Assembly (NCBI GenBank): GCA_945868435.1
Contig: CAMBLG010000016.1
Coordinates: 1 to 53,255 of the forward strand
Length of the DNA stretch: 53,255 nucleotides
Direction: 5' to 3'
Source of the DNA: an uncultured Lachnospiraceae bacterium
GTDB taxonomy: Bacteria > Bacillota > Clostridia > Lachnospirales > Lachnospiraceae
Shown: positions 41,588 to 49,670 of the stretch, piece after piece
Position numbering within the stretch: position 1 is the stretch's first letter
How the letters are laid out: each line of letters opens with the position of its first letter
Notes under the pieces: model-generated
What the model was told of the DNA's origin: nothing
Databases searched by the model: none
Seen by the model: only the letters and a program-made list of their open reading frames with translations
Position numbers and translations under genes: made by a program

Positions 41588-42610
41588 ATGCAAAATCTTA
41601 ATAGCAATATTGAGTTGAGTGAGGCTGAGTTAAAAGCAGTTGAAAAACCGAATGAGAAATTGAGTGAGGACGATAGGTTATTGATTATGTCTGCGATTGA
41701 AAAACAGAATAGGCTGATTGACGAAGAATGTAAGGAGCATTATATGTTATATTTGGTGCAATACTTTTCAGATCCTCATAATGCTTCTTTTTTACGTGCT
41801 TTAAATATTTGCCTGTATGAATATAGACCGTCGCATGTTCGGGATATTATACAGATTTTTGCTGATATGTATGAGATTAGGTGGACGGATATTGGGTGGA
41901 GGAAAGACCAATATATGTATCATCAGAGACAGATTCAACAGGTAATTTCTTCTGACGATAGGTTGATTAAGAAAAATCGAAAACTGAAATCATATATTTC
42001 CTATTTTAATGAAATGATAAAAGACCAAGAATTAAATGGGAAGATTGAACCGATTAGTGATATTTTGAAAGGAATGAAAAATCATGATGCAATTTCATCG
42101 AGAATTATGGAAGAAATTAATATACTAATGCAATCTGGATTTACTCAAAATGAGATTAGTGTTCTAAGTGGAATATCTTTGCAAAAAATAAAAAAGTTCT
42201 CAAGTCAAGTGTTTCCAAAGAAAGTAAAGGAAGAAGATTTGTTGAAATTTGCTGAAGCGTTTGACTGTTCTGTATATTATTTATTAGGAAAAACACCTGA
42301 TCGATTAGGAATACACTCTGTTTTTAATAATGAAGTGAAGGATAAGAATTTTGCAGCAGTATTTGATGATTCATATGTTGATTTGGAACAGCTAATAAAA
42401 TATCTTATGGCTCAATATAATGATTTAATGTTAAAACGGCTTTTTGTGATTATTCGTATAATGGACAAGCGAGATGCAGAATATTTTCAAAAGATGATAA
42501 TAAGTTTATCAAAATTCATAGATAATGCTCGTGTATATATTAATCCTGATTTGCCAGAGGATGATCCTCAAAAAGAAGTAATAATGCATAATTTTCAGAG
42601 GAAAGATTAA
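41588..42610 (+). CDS. Element-borne HTH protein of unknown role
   Basis: 340 residues. The first 160 or so are helical and charged; the middle (SGFTQNEISVLSGISLQKIKKFSSQV, followed by KVKEEDLLKFAEAFDCSVYYLLGKTPD) is an XRE-type helix-turn-helix with the usual cue DCSVYYLLGKTPD. The C-terminal part is helical. It probably binds the inverted repeat just upstream and controls its own gene, and possibly the replication gene that follows. The start at 41588 is set by GGAGGGGAC; the longer upstream frame would run through the inverted repeat. Clearly AT-rich relative to the preceding block. Confidence 0.68.
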   Translation: MQNLNSNIELSEAELKAVEKPNEKLSEDDRLLIMSAIEKQNRLIDEECKEHYMLYLVQYFSDPHNASFLRALNICLYEYRPSHVRDIIQIFADMYEIRWTDIGWRKDQYMYHQRQIQQVISSDDRLIKKNRKLKSYISYFNEMIKDQELNGKIEPISDILKGMKNHDAISSRIMEEINILMQSGFTQNEISVLSGISLQKIKKFSSQVFPKKVKEEDLLKFAEAFDCSVYYLLGKTPDRLGIHSVFNNEVKDKNFAAVFDDSYVDLEQLIKYLMAQYNDLMLKRLFVIIRIMDKRDAEYFQKMIISLSKFIDNARVYINPDLPEDDPQKEVIMHNFQRKD

Positions 42611-42633
42611 AAAACAAATTATAAAGACTAAAA

Positions 42634-42664
42634 AGCAGCTGGGTTATTTCTCGGCTGTTTTTTT
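42634..42664 (+). terminator. Terminator after the HTH gene
   Basis: An imperfect stem (AGCAGCTG against CGGCTGTT) followed by TTTTTTT. Confidence 0.6.
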
Positions 42665-42801
42665 GTGGGCATATATCTGAAGATTGGTATGTTTGGGTAA
42701 GGCGATTTTTGAACTTTTGCAGTTCTGAAAAAGGGAAAATTTCTTGATACAATCGAATTGAGCTCAAAAAACAAACGATCGATCGAGGAAAGGATTCAAA
42801 T

Positions 42802-44949
42802 ATGAACGTTAGTAAAAATTATATCGTAAGTGACAATTCTAGTCAAGAGAAATGGAGAGAAACTGTAGTTTTTCAAAATGAAGATGGACCATTTACGATT
42901 GAAACAGTGAGTTTTAGCAATAAAAAACAAGCGCCGGTTCAATTTCACGCTAATGAAATCGACAATTTGCTTGTTTCCAAGAAGAAGGTGCTGGTCCATC
43001 AAACGGAAAAAAATATCTTTGTTGCCGAGCAGCTGAAGACACAGGAAGATAAGATACAGGCTGCGTTCATCTGGAAAGGTTGCTCTATTGAAGATTCTAT
43101 GACGAAAGAGCGAATTGACTTTGCACGAGAACAAGGGCTGGTACATTACATTAATCCAGAGCAGCATGAGGGGGCAAGTCGCATTTTTAATCCTAAAAAT
43201 GGAAGTGCGCTAGGTTTATGTGACGAAAATGGAACTCTTTATGAAGAGATTCCTGGAACATCTGATTTCGTTTATGAGAATGGTTGGCTTATCTCGTTGG
43301 AAGAAGGAGAAAAAAGAGCTTTTAAGCTAGTTTCTGCACGTATTTCTGTAGAACGTATTTCCGAGAAAGTGAATTACACTGGAAAAGTGTTCGAAACAAT
43401 TTGGAAAATCGAAGTTTATGCTGCCGGAAAGGAGAAAGTCTGGGAGATTTCAGAGGAGAAAGTTGCAACTGATTTTCTGAACAAGCTTAAGGGTATGCCA
43501 GGAATAAGCTTTGCAAGTGGAATCAAAACACCCAATTCGATTCTCAATTTTGTTCGACAGTTGGCTGCGTCTGCTCCAACGGAACATGTTTTATGTGACG
43601 CAGGTTGGCAAGAGGTCGATGGACATATGCATTACATCCAAGATGGGCACTTTCCAGTCGGGTCATACACAATACGCACAGGAAGGTTGGTAGGCACAGT
43701 ACCAGGGAGGAATGGAGCAGATATTTTCTTGCAAGCGGTCAGGCTCTTTGATGATAAGTCTCTAGCAGGTCCTATGTTGACATACGCTGTATACGGTGTG
43801 TTGTATCGAGTCTTTATCGACGCAGGAGTATTTCCTCAAACAGTGCTCTTTTTGGCGGGACCGACCGGATGTCAGAAGTCATCGGTTGCAAAAATACTAT
43901 TTCGGTTTTTTGATGATGAAATTACAAACAGCCCGCATAATTTTCAGTCAACTATGGGATCGATTGACCAGCTAGTGAATCAGGGGAGAGATGGAACGAT
44001 GATGCTGGATGATTTTTGTCCGAATACGGGCAACTGTGATGAGAAAGATTTGTATAGAAAGCTCGAAAGAGTGATTCGGTTGTTTGGAGACGGATCAAGC
44101 CGTAAAGTCTTGGATGCAAATCATGAATCCTGTACAGTGGCTAAGGCTCAAGGAGGAGCAGTGATTACTGGAGAAATTCCGGGGCGAGGAAAATCATCTC
44201 TGCTGCGAATGTTGAACGTTGAGATGGATTATCACGCCATTAATCTGGAGGTGTTAAACGAGTTCCAGGCGGAACCTAAGCTATGGTCAACTTTTATTGC
44301 TGAATTTATTTCTGGTATCGAATGCAACTACGAGCAGGTTCGAGATTTTTTGCGAGATTCGTTTGGGCAGGTACGAAAAAAAGGGATGACCATTTTTAAG
44401 GATGGGCGCGTGGTTGATCACTATGCTGTTTTAATGACAATTTGCCAGCTTTTACAGTACTTTTTGCAGGGAAAAAACGTTGACAAAGAAGTTGTTTTGT
44501 TGTTACGGACACAATTTGAATCGGGGATCTGTCAAACGTGTCAGTATTCAGAAGATTTGGCGAATGATAAAGGTCGGTTTGCTTATTATCTAGAAGCGCT
44601 GAGTAAAGTGTTGGATCTATTTGTGGCTCAGATTGCACCTGATAAGACAGCGTTTGATAAGAACACATCACTTTGGGGTTACCAAGGAACTAAGGGCTTG
44701 GTATACATTAAGGCTGACCTTCTTGAGCAAGCAGTAAAATCGAATTTATTGGAACGGGACAAGCTTGAGTGCTTTATGCCAAACAAAGAGTCTTTTGGGA
44801 TTTTGGCGGAGAATGGTTTGATAAAATCATATCGCAACGGAATAGGAAAGCATACATACACTTTAAGTGCAAAAACAGGCGGGGTATCGAATCGATTAGT
44901 AGGAATCTATCAGGACAAGCTGAGAGAAATTGTGCTCAAGTTGGGGTAA
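42802..44949 (+). CDS. DUF927-like ATPase, probable replication helicase of the element
   Basis: 715 residues. An N-terminal region (1-300) of mixed fold precedes an ATPase core with Walker A GPTGCQKSS (353-361) and Walker B GTMMLDDF (D403, D404), then a sensor segment GAVITGEIPGRGKSSLLRM. The C-terminal 200 residues are helical and likely hold a winged helix (ILAENGLIKSYRNGIGKHTYTL). DUF927 proteins resemble D5/SF3 primase-helicases and are common next to integrases on Gram-positive elements. It probably unwinds the origin of the excised circle. GAGGAAAGG sets the start. No primase motif was identified. Confidence 0.75.
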   Translation: MNVSKNYIVSDNSSQEKWRETVVFQNEDGPFTIETVSFSNKKQAPVQFHANEIDNLLVSKKKVLVHQTEKNIFVAEQLKTQEDKIQAAFIWKGCSIEDSMTKERIDFAREQGLVHYINPEQHEGASRIFNPKNGSALGLCDENGTLYEEIPGTSDFVYENGWLISLEEGEKRAFKLVSARISVERISEKVNYTGKVFETIWKIEVYAAGKEKVWEISEEKVATDFLNKLKGMPGISFASGIKTPNSILNFVRQLAASAPTEHVLCDAGWQEVDGHMHYIQDGHFPVGSYTIRTGRLVGTVPGRNGADIFLQAVRLFDDKSLAGPMLTYAVYGVLYRVFIDAGVFPQTVLFLAGPTGCQKSSVAKILFRFFDDEITNSPHNFQSTMGSIDQLVNQGRDGTMMLDDFCPNTGNCDEKDLYRKLERVIRLFGDGSSRKVLDANHESCTVAKAQGGAVITGEIPGRGKSSLLRMLNVEMDYHAINLEVLNEFQAEPKLWSTFIAEFISGIECNYEQVRDFLRDSFGQVRKKGMTIFKDGRVVDHYAVLMTICQLLQYFLQGKNVDKEVVLLLRTQFESGICQTCQYSEDLANDKGRFAYYLEALSKVLDLFVAQIAPDKTAFDKNTSLWGYQGTKGLVYIKADLLEQAVKSNLLERDKLECFMPNKESFGILAENGLIKSYRNGIGKHTYTLSAKTGGVSNRLVGIYQDKLREIVLKLG

Positions 44950-44965
44950 GGACAGGAGGGTATAT

Positions 44966-45172
44966 ATGGATTCAAACACGAAGAATGTGCCAATTTACCA
45001 TAAGGTTACCCTTACGGTTGAGGAGGCCGCTGCCTATTCGGGTATTGGTCAGAAAAAAATCCGCGAGCTTGCGCGGAGGGATGATGCAAATTTCGCATTA
45101 TTCTGCGGGCAAAAATTGTTGATTAAGCGTAAACGATTCGACGAATATATCGACCAGGAGTTGGTGATTTGA
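44966..45172 (+). CDS. xis: Tn916-type excisionase
   Basis: 68 residues with the small winged-helix pattern of Tn916 Xis: KVTLTVEEAAAYSGIGQKKIRELARR, then FALFCGQKLLIKRKRFDEYID. It bends the attachment DNA and drives the integrase towards excision. It lies 72 bp before int, the normal order in Tn916-like modules, with CAGGAGGG before the ATG. An upstream in-frame ATG would add 12 residues with no site. A hairpin between xis and int may set their relative expression. Confidence 0.9.
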   Translation: MDSNTKNVPIYHKVTLTVEEAAAYSGIGQKKIRELARRDDANFALFCGQKLLIKRKRFDEYIDQELVI

Positions 45173-45185
45173 GTTGGCACGGAGG

Positions 45186-45215
45186 GCTGTCATCTGCTAT
45201 AATGAAGATGACAGC
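45186..45215 (+). promoter_or_regulatory. Hairpin between xis and int
   Basis: Perfect 10-bp stem GCTGTCATCT/AGATGACAGC with a loop that contains TATAAT. No T-run follows, so it may be an attenuator-like structure or a site for a small promoter of int. Confidence 0.45.
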
Positions 45216-45244
45216 TCGCCTTCATAAAATAGGAGGGAGAATAT

Positions 45245-46414
45245 TTGAAACGAAAGAGCAGTAATGGTATAACTCTAAAAAGCGGAGAGTATGAGAAGAA
45301 GGAGGGCGGATTTATTTACCGCTGGACAGATGCAAGAGGAAATCGTCATTCTGTCGGAGCAAAAACACTGAATGAACTACGGAAAAAAGAGCAGATTGCA
45401 TTGGAGGAAAAGGTCAGAGGTGTTTCCCGTGCATCGAACACTCTGTATCAGCAGGTGCAGATGTACCTTTCTACGAAGGTGACTCTTGCCAAATCGACAC
45501 GCGCCAATTACGAATATTATCTGGAACATTCCATCAAAAATGCTCCGATTGGAAAAATCAGAATTTCGGATCTGAAAAGTTCGGATATTCTGAAATTTTA
45601 TGCAGAACTTACGAAGAATGAGGGATATTCTGCGGGAACCATCAAGATTCTGCATAAGTTGATTCATCCGGCATTGGACATGGCGGTAAAGGACCGACTG
45701 ATCTACAACAATGTATCAGAAGGCTGTATTAAGGATTATGCGGAGGAGGCAGAGAAGAAATACGCTCTTTCACAGGAAGAAAAGGAAGAATTTTTGGCGC
45801 GGATAGAGGACAGGCAGCCATGTTATCTGCCGTTTGTACAGTTTTTGTTTGCAACCGGAGTACGTCTGTCGGAGGCGATTGGTCTGACATGGGATGATAT
45901 TGTGGAGACAGAAAAGATAAAGTATATCAGCATCAACCACCAGATTCAGTACCGGAGAATTGATGGTAAGGTTATTCAGTATGCTTCGGAAACGAAAACG
46001 TCATCAGGAAAAAGGAGAATACCGATTACGCCGGAGGTCGCAGAAATCCTTGCAAGGCAGCGGGACATAAACTTTGAAATTCAGATTCCAGAGCATTATG
46101 AAGTGGACGGGTATCGGAACTTTGTCTTCCTTTCTCAGGAAGGAATGTGCCTGAACCACAATACAATTCGTAGTATGATGACAAGGCTTTCAAAGGATAA
46201 CAAAAAATATCCGGTGTCTATTCGCCACGTATCACCTCACATCTGCAGGCATACATATGTAACAGAGATGGCTGCAAAAGGATGTGACCTTAAAGTTTTG
46301 CAGGCGCTGGTTGGACAGAAGGATTTGAGAGTTACTTATACGGTTTACAATCATCTGGACAATAAGCGAATCTGCTCGGAGATGCAGAGGCTCGGCTTGT
46401 TGGATGTCGGTTGA
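45245..46414 (+). CDS. int: Tyrosine-type site-specific integrase (Tn916 Int family)
   Basis: 389 residues: an arm-binding N-terminal domain (about 1-60, DARGNRHSVGAKTLNELRKKE), a core-binding SAM-like domain (70-165) and a catalytic domain with R207 (GVRLSEAIGL), H332-x-x-R335 (HICRHT) and nucleophile Y368 (TVYNHL). It recombines the 52-bp attachment core. Start: TTG at 45245 behind AGGAGGGAG; no ATG lies close by. The gene ends 164 bp before attR, as expected for an element-borne integrase. All catalytic residues are present, so it should be active. Confidence 0.95.
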   Translation: MKRKSSNGITLKSGEYEKKEGGFIYRWTDARGNRHSVGAKTLNELRKKEQIALEEKVRGVSRASNTLYQQVQMYLSTKVTLAKSTRANYEYYLEHSIKNAPIGKIRISDLKSSDILKFYAELTKNEGYSAGTIKILHKLIHPALDMAVKDRLIYNNVSEGCIKDYAEEAEKKYALSQEEKEEFLARIEDRQPCYLPFVQFLFATGVRLSEAIGLTWDDIVETEKIKYISINHQIQYRRIDGKVIQYASETKTSSGKRRIPITPEVAEILARQRDINFEIQIPEHYEVDGYRNFVFLSQEGMCLNHNTIRSMMTRLSKDNKKYPVSIRHVSPHICRHTYVTEMAAKGCDLKVLQALVGQKDLRVTYTVYNHLDNKRICSEMQRLGLLDVG

Positions 46415-46424
46415 TAATTTGATT

Positions 46425-46450
46425 TTGGTGACAATTTGGTGACAAATTGA
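46425..46450 (+). other. Right arm-type integrase site
   Basis: TTGGTGACAATTTGGTGACA then AATTGA: two GGTGACAA units 11 bp apart, matching the left site at 29579 with one difference. It lies between int and attR. Confidence 0.6.
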
Positions 46451-46561
46451 AGCGCGAATATGAAAATGTATGCCAAGATATGCCAGCAAAGTATGAAAGC
46501 CGGTGAAGCTTGAAAAACTTCGGAAAGCCAAAGAAATAGGCAAAGAAATTGAAAAAACAGG

Positions 46562-46590
46562 TTGACATAACAGTGCAACATGCATACAAT
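46562..46590 (+). promoter_or_regulatory. Rebuilt ribU promoter at attR
   Basis: TTGACA (46562-46567, element DNA), 17-bp spacer, TACAAT (46585-46590, in the att core). The spacer sequence upstream of the core differs from that at attL, yet the hexamer and spacing are identical. Confidence 0.8.
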
Positions 46591-46629
46591 AATGTGGTAA
46601 AGTAAATAGGAGTTCTTCGGGGCAGGGTG
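46578..46629 (+). other. attR core, 52 bp
   Basis: Perfect copy of 29470-29521. Here the sequence continues into the complete FMN riboswitch, so this is the right junction and the chromosomal continuation. Confidence 0.9.
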
Positions 46630-46766
46630 ATATGAGAGATTCATAGATTCCCGACCGACGGTGACACCGTTCTGATTCAGAGCGGGGAAGTCCGTGAACC
46701 GCACATTGTGCGGCCGATCCGGTGCGAATCCGGAACCGACAGTATAGTCTGGATGAGAGAAGATGT
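46610..46766 (+). ncRNA. FMN riboswitch (RFN element)
   Basis: Contains the RFN blocks in order: TTCTTCGGGGCAGGGTG, TTCCCGACCGACGGT, GTCCGTGAACC, GATCCGGTGCGAATCCGG, ACCGACAGTATAGTCTGGAT and AGAAGATG. The first and last blocks close the P1 stem. Binding of FMN would favour the terminator at 46875 and stop ribU expression. The P2 arm has some extra bases. The first 20 bases come from the att core, so integration has left the aptamer complete. Confidence 0.95.
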
Positions 46767-46874
46767 TTTGGATGTGTACAGATACGCATATGTGATGAAG
46801 ATTCATCCGTTTATGTGGCTACAAGACATATGAAGCTTGCATGGAACTGGACAGATCCGAGAATGGCTTATGAG

Positions 46875-46905
46875 CCCCGGTTGGATAATCAACCGGGGAT
46901 TTTTG
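46875..46905 (+). terminator. Riboswitch-controlled terminator
   Basis: Perfect stem CCCCGGTTG/CAACCGGGG with a GATAAT loop followed by ATTTTTGC, about 110 bp after the aptamer; it is the expected expression platform before ribU. Confidence 0.85.
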
Positions 46906-47038
46906 CTTTCTGTGTGGTAGACCTGAAAAAGTGCTGCATGGAAATCAAAGCTTCTCCTGGGATTCCTAGCAATAAGGGACTGCTTGGGTGGGAGCCGGAG
47001 CGGTTACCAATCAATTTTTTTGAAAAGGAGAATCCAAA

Positions 47039-47716
47039 ATGAGTAACGAGACAAAAACAATGACCAAACACGTGGAGGATACCGCTTCCGCAAAGACAAC
47101 CACAAAGAGCAGCAGTGCAGTAAATGTGCGCTATATTGCAGTGACAGGCATGCTTTCCGCAATCGCATTTATTCTGATGTTCCTTGATTTTTCCGTGCCG
47201 TTCATGCCGTCCTTCATTAAGTTGGACATTTCGGAGCTTCCGGCGCTGGTAGGAAGCTTTGCCATGGGACCGGTATGTGGAGTGTTAATATGCTTGATCA
47301 AAAATCTGCTGCATCTGACCATCTCAACCACAGGTGGTGTTGGTGAGTTGTCCAATTTTGTATTGGGAGCCATGTTTGTCCTGCCGGCAGGTTTGATCTA
47401 TCGTCACAAGAAGACCAAGAAGAATGCAGTGGTCGGTTCCTTTGTGGGAGCACTTCTTATGGCAGTATTCAGCGTGGTATCCAACTACTTTGTGGTATAT
47501 CCGTTCTATTACAATTTTATGCCGAAAGAGGCAATCATTAATGCATATAATGCGATTCTTCAGGTGGTGGCTCCAAGTGCAGAACTGACAAGCATTTTGC
47601 CATGTCTGATCGGGTTCAACATGCCGTTCACCTTCTTTAAGGGATGTATCAGCGTTGTGATCACATTGCTGATCTACAAGCATATTTCCCCGATTTTAAA
47701 GGGAGAGAACCGCTAA
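47039..47716 (+). CDS. ribU: Riboflavin ECF transporter S component
   Basis: 225 residues: a polar N-terminal tail of about 28 residues, then six hydrophobic segments of an ECF substrate-binding subunit. The RibU pattern LDISELPALVGSFAMGPVCGVLICLIKNLLHL and the TTGGVGELSNFVLGAMFVLPAG loop are clear. It captures riboflavin and works with the shared ECF energising module encoded elsewhere. Its position behind an FMN riboswitch confirms the ligand. AAAAGGAG sets the start. A terminator follows the stop. Confidence 0.95.
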   Translation: MSNETKTMTKHVEDTASAKTTTKSSSAVNVRYIAVTGMLSAIAFILMFLDFSVPFMPSFIKLDISELPALVGSFAMGPVCGVLICLIKNLLHLTISTTGGVGELSNFVLGAMFVLPAGLIYRHKKTKKNAVVGSFVGALLMAVFSVVSNYFVVYPFYYNFMPKEAIINAYNAILQVVAPSAELTSILPCLIGFNMPFTFFKGCISVVITLLIYKHISPILKGENR

Positions 47717-47737
47717 TACATAGGAAACGGTGCTAGG

Positions 47738-47772
47738 AGGAACGCTAATTTTTGCGTTCCTCTTTCTTTTTT
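47738..47772 (+). terminator. Terminator after ribU
   Basis: Stem AGGAACG/CGTTCCT followed by CTTTCTTTTTT. Confidence 0.8.
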
Positions 47773-47925
47773 GGGTATGTAATGATATAATGAGCGCAAG
47801 TGAGTCAACATGCTTGCATGATTGACGAACGGCGAATTCTGATCGTGACCGGTTTTGTCACGATATAATAAAGAGTTATAGTCTGTTCGCGCGAATTGGG
47901 CGGCACAGACCGGACAGAGGTAAAT

Positions 47926-48423
47926 ATGAACGTTTCATTTGATGTGAAGCTACAGGCGAAAGACCTGTTTCGCTTCAACATATATCAGACTTATTCCAGT
48001 CTTCACGGATGGATTTCCATCATATTGGCAATTCTGGCATGGGTGATGGCCGGAGTGACCTTTGGACAGGCAGAGGTAATGTATACCATTCTATATATTG
48101 CCTGCGGCCTTTTGTTTTTATTTTATGTACCGGTGTCTTTGTGGCTGCGGGCCAAGGCGACGCTTAAGACCAATGAGGTGCTGGCGAACACTCTGCACTA
48201 CGAGGTGACAGAGGAGTGCATCCGGGTCACACAGGGAGAACAGGATGGCGAGCTGCCTTGGGATATGATCTATAAGATGGTGTCCAACAAACATCAGATT
48301 CTCATTTACAGCAACCGGATTAACGCATACATTATTCCCCGGGAGCAGTTGGGAGAGAATTATGAAGGACTCCGTGAGATCGCGGAAAAGAAGCTTGAAA
48401 AATACCGTGTAAAGTTTCGCTAG
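47926..48423 (+). CDS. YcxB-like membrane protein
   Basis: 165 residues with two hydrophobic segments (about 32-52 and 56-76) close together, then a soluble C-terminal domain with the YcxB pattern: HYEVTEECIRVTQGEQDGELPWDMIYKMVSNKHQILIYSNRINAYIIPREQL. The family is widespread in Firmicutes with no known function. The start at 47926 is placed by AGAGGTAAAT. It lies 26 bp before tsaE in the same direction and may be the first gene of that operon. Confidence 0.8.
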   Translation: MNVSFDVKLQAKDLFRFNIYQTYSSLHGWISIILAILAWVMAGVTFGQAEVMYTILYIACGLLFLFYVPVSLWLRAKATLKTNEVLANTLHYEVTEECIRVTQGEQDGELPWDMIYKMVSNKHQILIYSNRINAYIIPREQLGENYEGLREIAEKKLEKYRVKFR

Positions 48424-48449
48424 TTTGAGACATTGGGAAGGAAAAGCGA

Positions 48450-48932
48450 TTGATACAGGAATTTGAGAATAACGGGAAAACAGATATAGAACAGGAACGC
48501 ATCATTGAGACCTTTTCACCGCAGGAGACGCTTGCTCTGGGACGAAAACTTGGAGAGGAGGCACAGCCGGGAGATGTCTGCACGCTGATTGGAGATTTGG
48601 GCGTCGGCAAGACTGTGCTGACGCAGGGAATCGCGGAGGGGCTTGGAATTACAGAGCCAATCTGCAGTCCGACTTTTACCATTGTACAGGTGTACGAGGA
48701 GGGCAGAATGCCTTTCTATCATTTTGATGTCTACCGGATTGGAGACATTGAGGAGATGGACGAGATCGGATACGAGGATTATTTCTATGGAGACGGACTT
48801 ACGATGATTGAGTGGGCCAATCTCATTGAGGAACTGCTTCCGCCCAATCGTAAGGAGATCACCATTGAGAAGAATCTGGACAAAGGTTTTGATTACCGCA
48901 GGATAACCGTACGGACACGGATGGAGGATTGA
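48450..48932 (+). CDS. tsaE: tRNA t6A synthesis ATPase TsaE
   Basis: 160 residues with the Walker A motif GDLGVGKT (48-55) in IGDLGVGKTVLTQGIAEGLG and the SPTFTIVQVYEEG and YHFDVYRIGD segments of the YjeE/TsaE family. With TsaB and TsaD it forms the complex that adds threonylcarbamoyl to A37 of ANN-decoding tRNAs. Both partners follow in this operon. The start is a TTG behind GGGAAGGAAA; no ATG lies near, and the family normally begins here. Confidence 0.93.
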   Translation: MIQEFENNGKTDIEQERIIETFSPQETLALGRKLGEEAQPGDVCTLIGDLGVGKTVLTQGIAEGLGITEPICSPTFTIVQVYEEGRMPFYHFDVYRIGDIEEMDEIGYEDYFYGDGLTMIEWANLIEELLPPNRKEITIEKNLDKGFDYRRITVRTRMED

Positions 48933-48941
48933 CAGAGTAGG

Positions 48942-49670
48942 ATGAAGATTCTGGCACTTGACAGTTCGGGGCTTGTAGCCAGCGTAGCTGTTGTAGAAGA
49001 TGACAATTTGCTTGGTGAGTACACCATTAATTATAAGAAAACGCATTCTCAGACGCTTTTGCCGATGCTGGATGAAGTGGCAAAGATGATCGAACTGGAT
49101 TTGAATAGTGTGGACGCGATTGCGGTGGCTGCCGGTCCGGGTTCCTTTACGGGGCTCCGCATCGGATCGGCTACGGCCAAGGGACTGGGGCTTGCGTTGG
49201 ACAAGCCGATTGTGTCGGTTCCCACAGTGGATGCACTGGCATATAATCTTTGGGGTGTATCGGAGCTGGTGTGCCCGCTTATGGATGCGAGAAGGCAGCA
49301 GGCATACACAGGGCTGTACGCGTTTTTCGATGGAAATATGAATACGGTTCTGCCACAGTGTGCAATCGGGATTGATGAGATTGTGGCAAAGGTCAATGAG
49401 ACCGGGCGTGCTACGATTTTTCTTGGCGACGGTGTACCTGTATTTTCTACTTATATAGAGGAAAATGTAAAGGTGCCGTATCGTTTTGCCCCGGCACATT
49501 GCAATAAGCAGCGGGCAGCGTGCGTGGCTACATTGGGTGCAGTTCTGTTTGCACAGGGCATCGCAGAGGACGCGGCGGCTCACAAACCAGAGTATCTCAG
49601 ATTGTCTCAGGCAGAGCGGGAACGAAAGGAACGGATGGAGAAGAACTTTCAGGTGGGAGACGTGGTATGA
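48942..49670 (+). CDS. tsaB: tRNA t6A synthesis protein TsaB
   Basis: 242 residues of the ASKHA fold. MKILALDSSGLVASVAVVEDD, NYKKTHSQTLLPMLDEV and the AVAAGPGSFTGLRIG motif identify TsaB, a partner and scaffold for TsaD without catalysis of its own. It lies 9 bp after tsaE. Its TGA stop overlaps the rimI start (ATGA). Length is normal. Confidence 0.95.
   Translation: MKILALDSSGLVASVAVVEDDNLLGEYTINYKKTHSQTLLPMLDEVAKMIELDLNSVDAIAVAAGPGSFTGLRIGSATAKGLGLALDKPIVSVPTVDALAYNLWGVSELVCPLMDARRQQAYTGLYAFFDGNMNTVLPQCAIGIDEIVAKVNETGRATIFLGDGVPVFSTYIEENVKVPYRFAPAHCNKQRAACVATLGAVLFAQGIAEDAAAHKPEYLRLSQAERERKERMEKNFQVGDVV

Larger units (their letters stand above)
29470..46629 (+). mobile_element. Integrative mobilizable element of about 17.1 kb in the ribU leader
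   Basis: Bounded by a perfect 52-bp direct repeat, with a tyrosine integrase and excisionase next to the right end. It carries a PIN toxin-antitoxin pair, mobC-like and relaxase genes, AT-rich cargo, a ParM system, YqaJ/SSB/Rad52-like recombination genes and a DUF927-like ATPase. No type IV secretion genes, coupling protein, capsid or lysis genes are visible, so it should need a helper for transfer. Base composition shifts inside the element: the 30.9-35.4 kb part is much richer in A and T than the 35.5-41.4 kb part, which points to a mosaic origin. Confidence 0.88.

Noticed and set aside
29470..46629. Prophage
   Set aside because: SSB, YqaJ and Rad52-like genes are phage-like, but there are no capsid, portal, terminase, tail or lysis genes, and a relaxase and ParM are present.
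29470..46629. Self-transmissible conjugative element
   Set aside because: No VirB4-, VirD4- or FtsK-like coupling or secretion ATPase gene was found between the att sites.
48516..49583. A 355-codon open frame antisense to tsaE and tsaB
   Set aside because: It lies opposite two well-conserved genes, shows no domain and no ribosome site.
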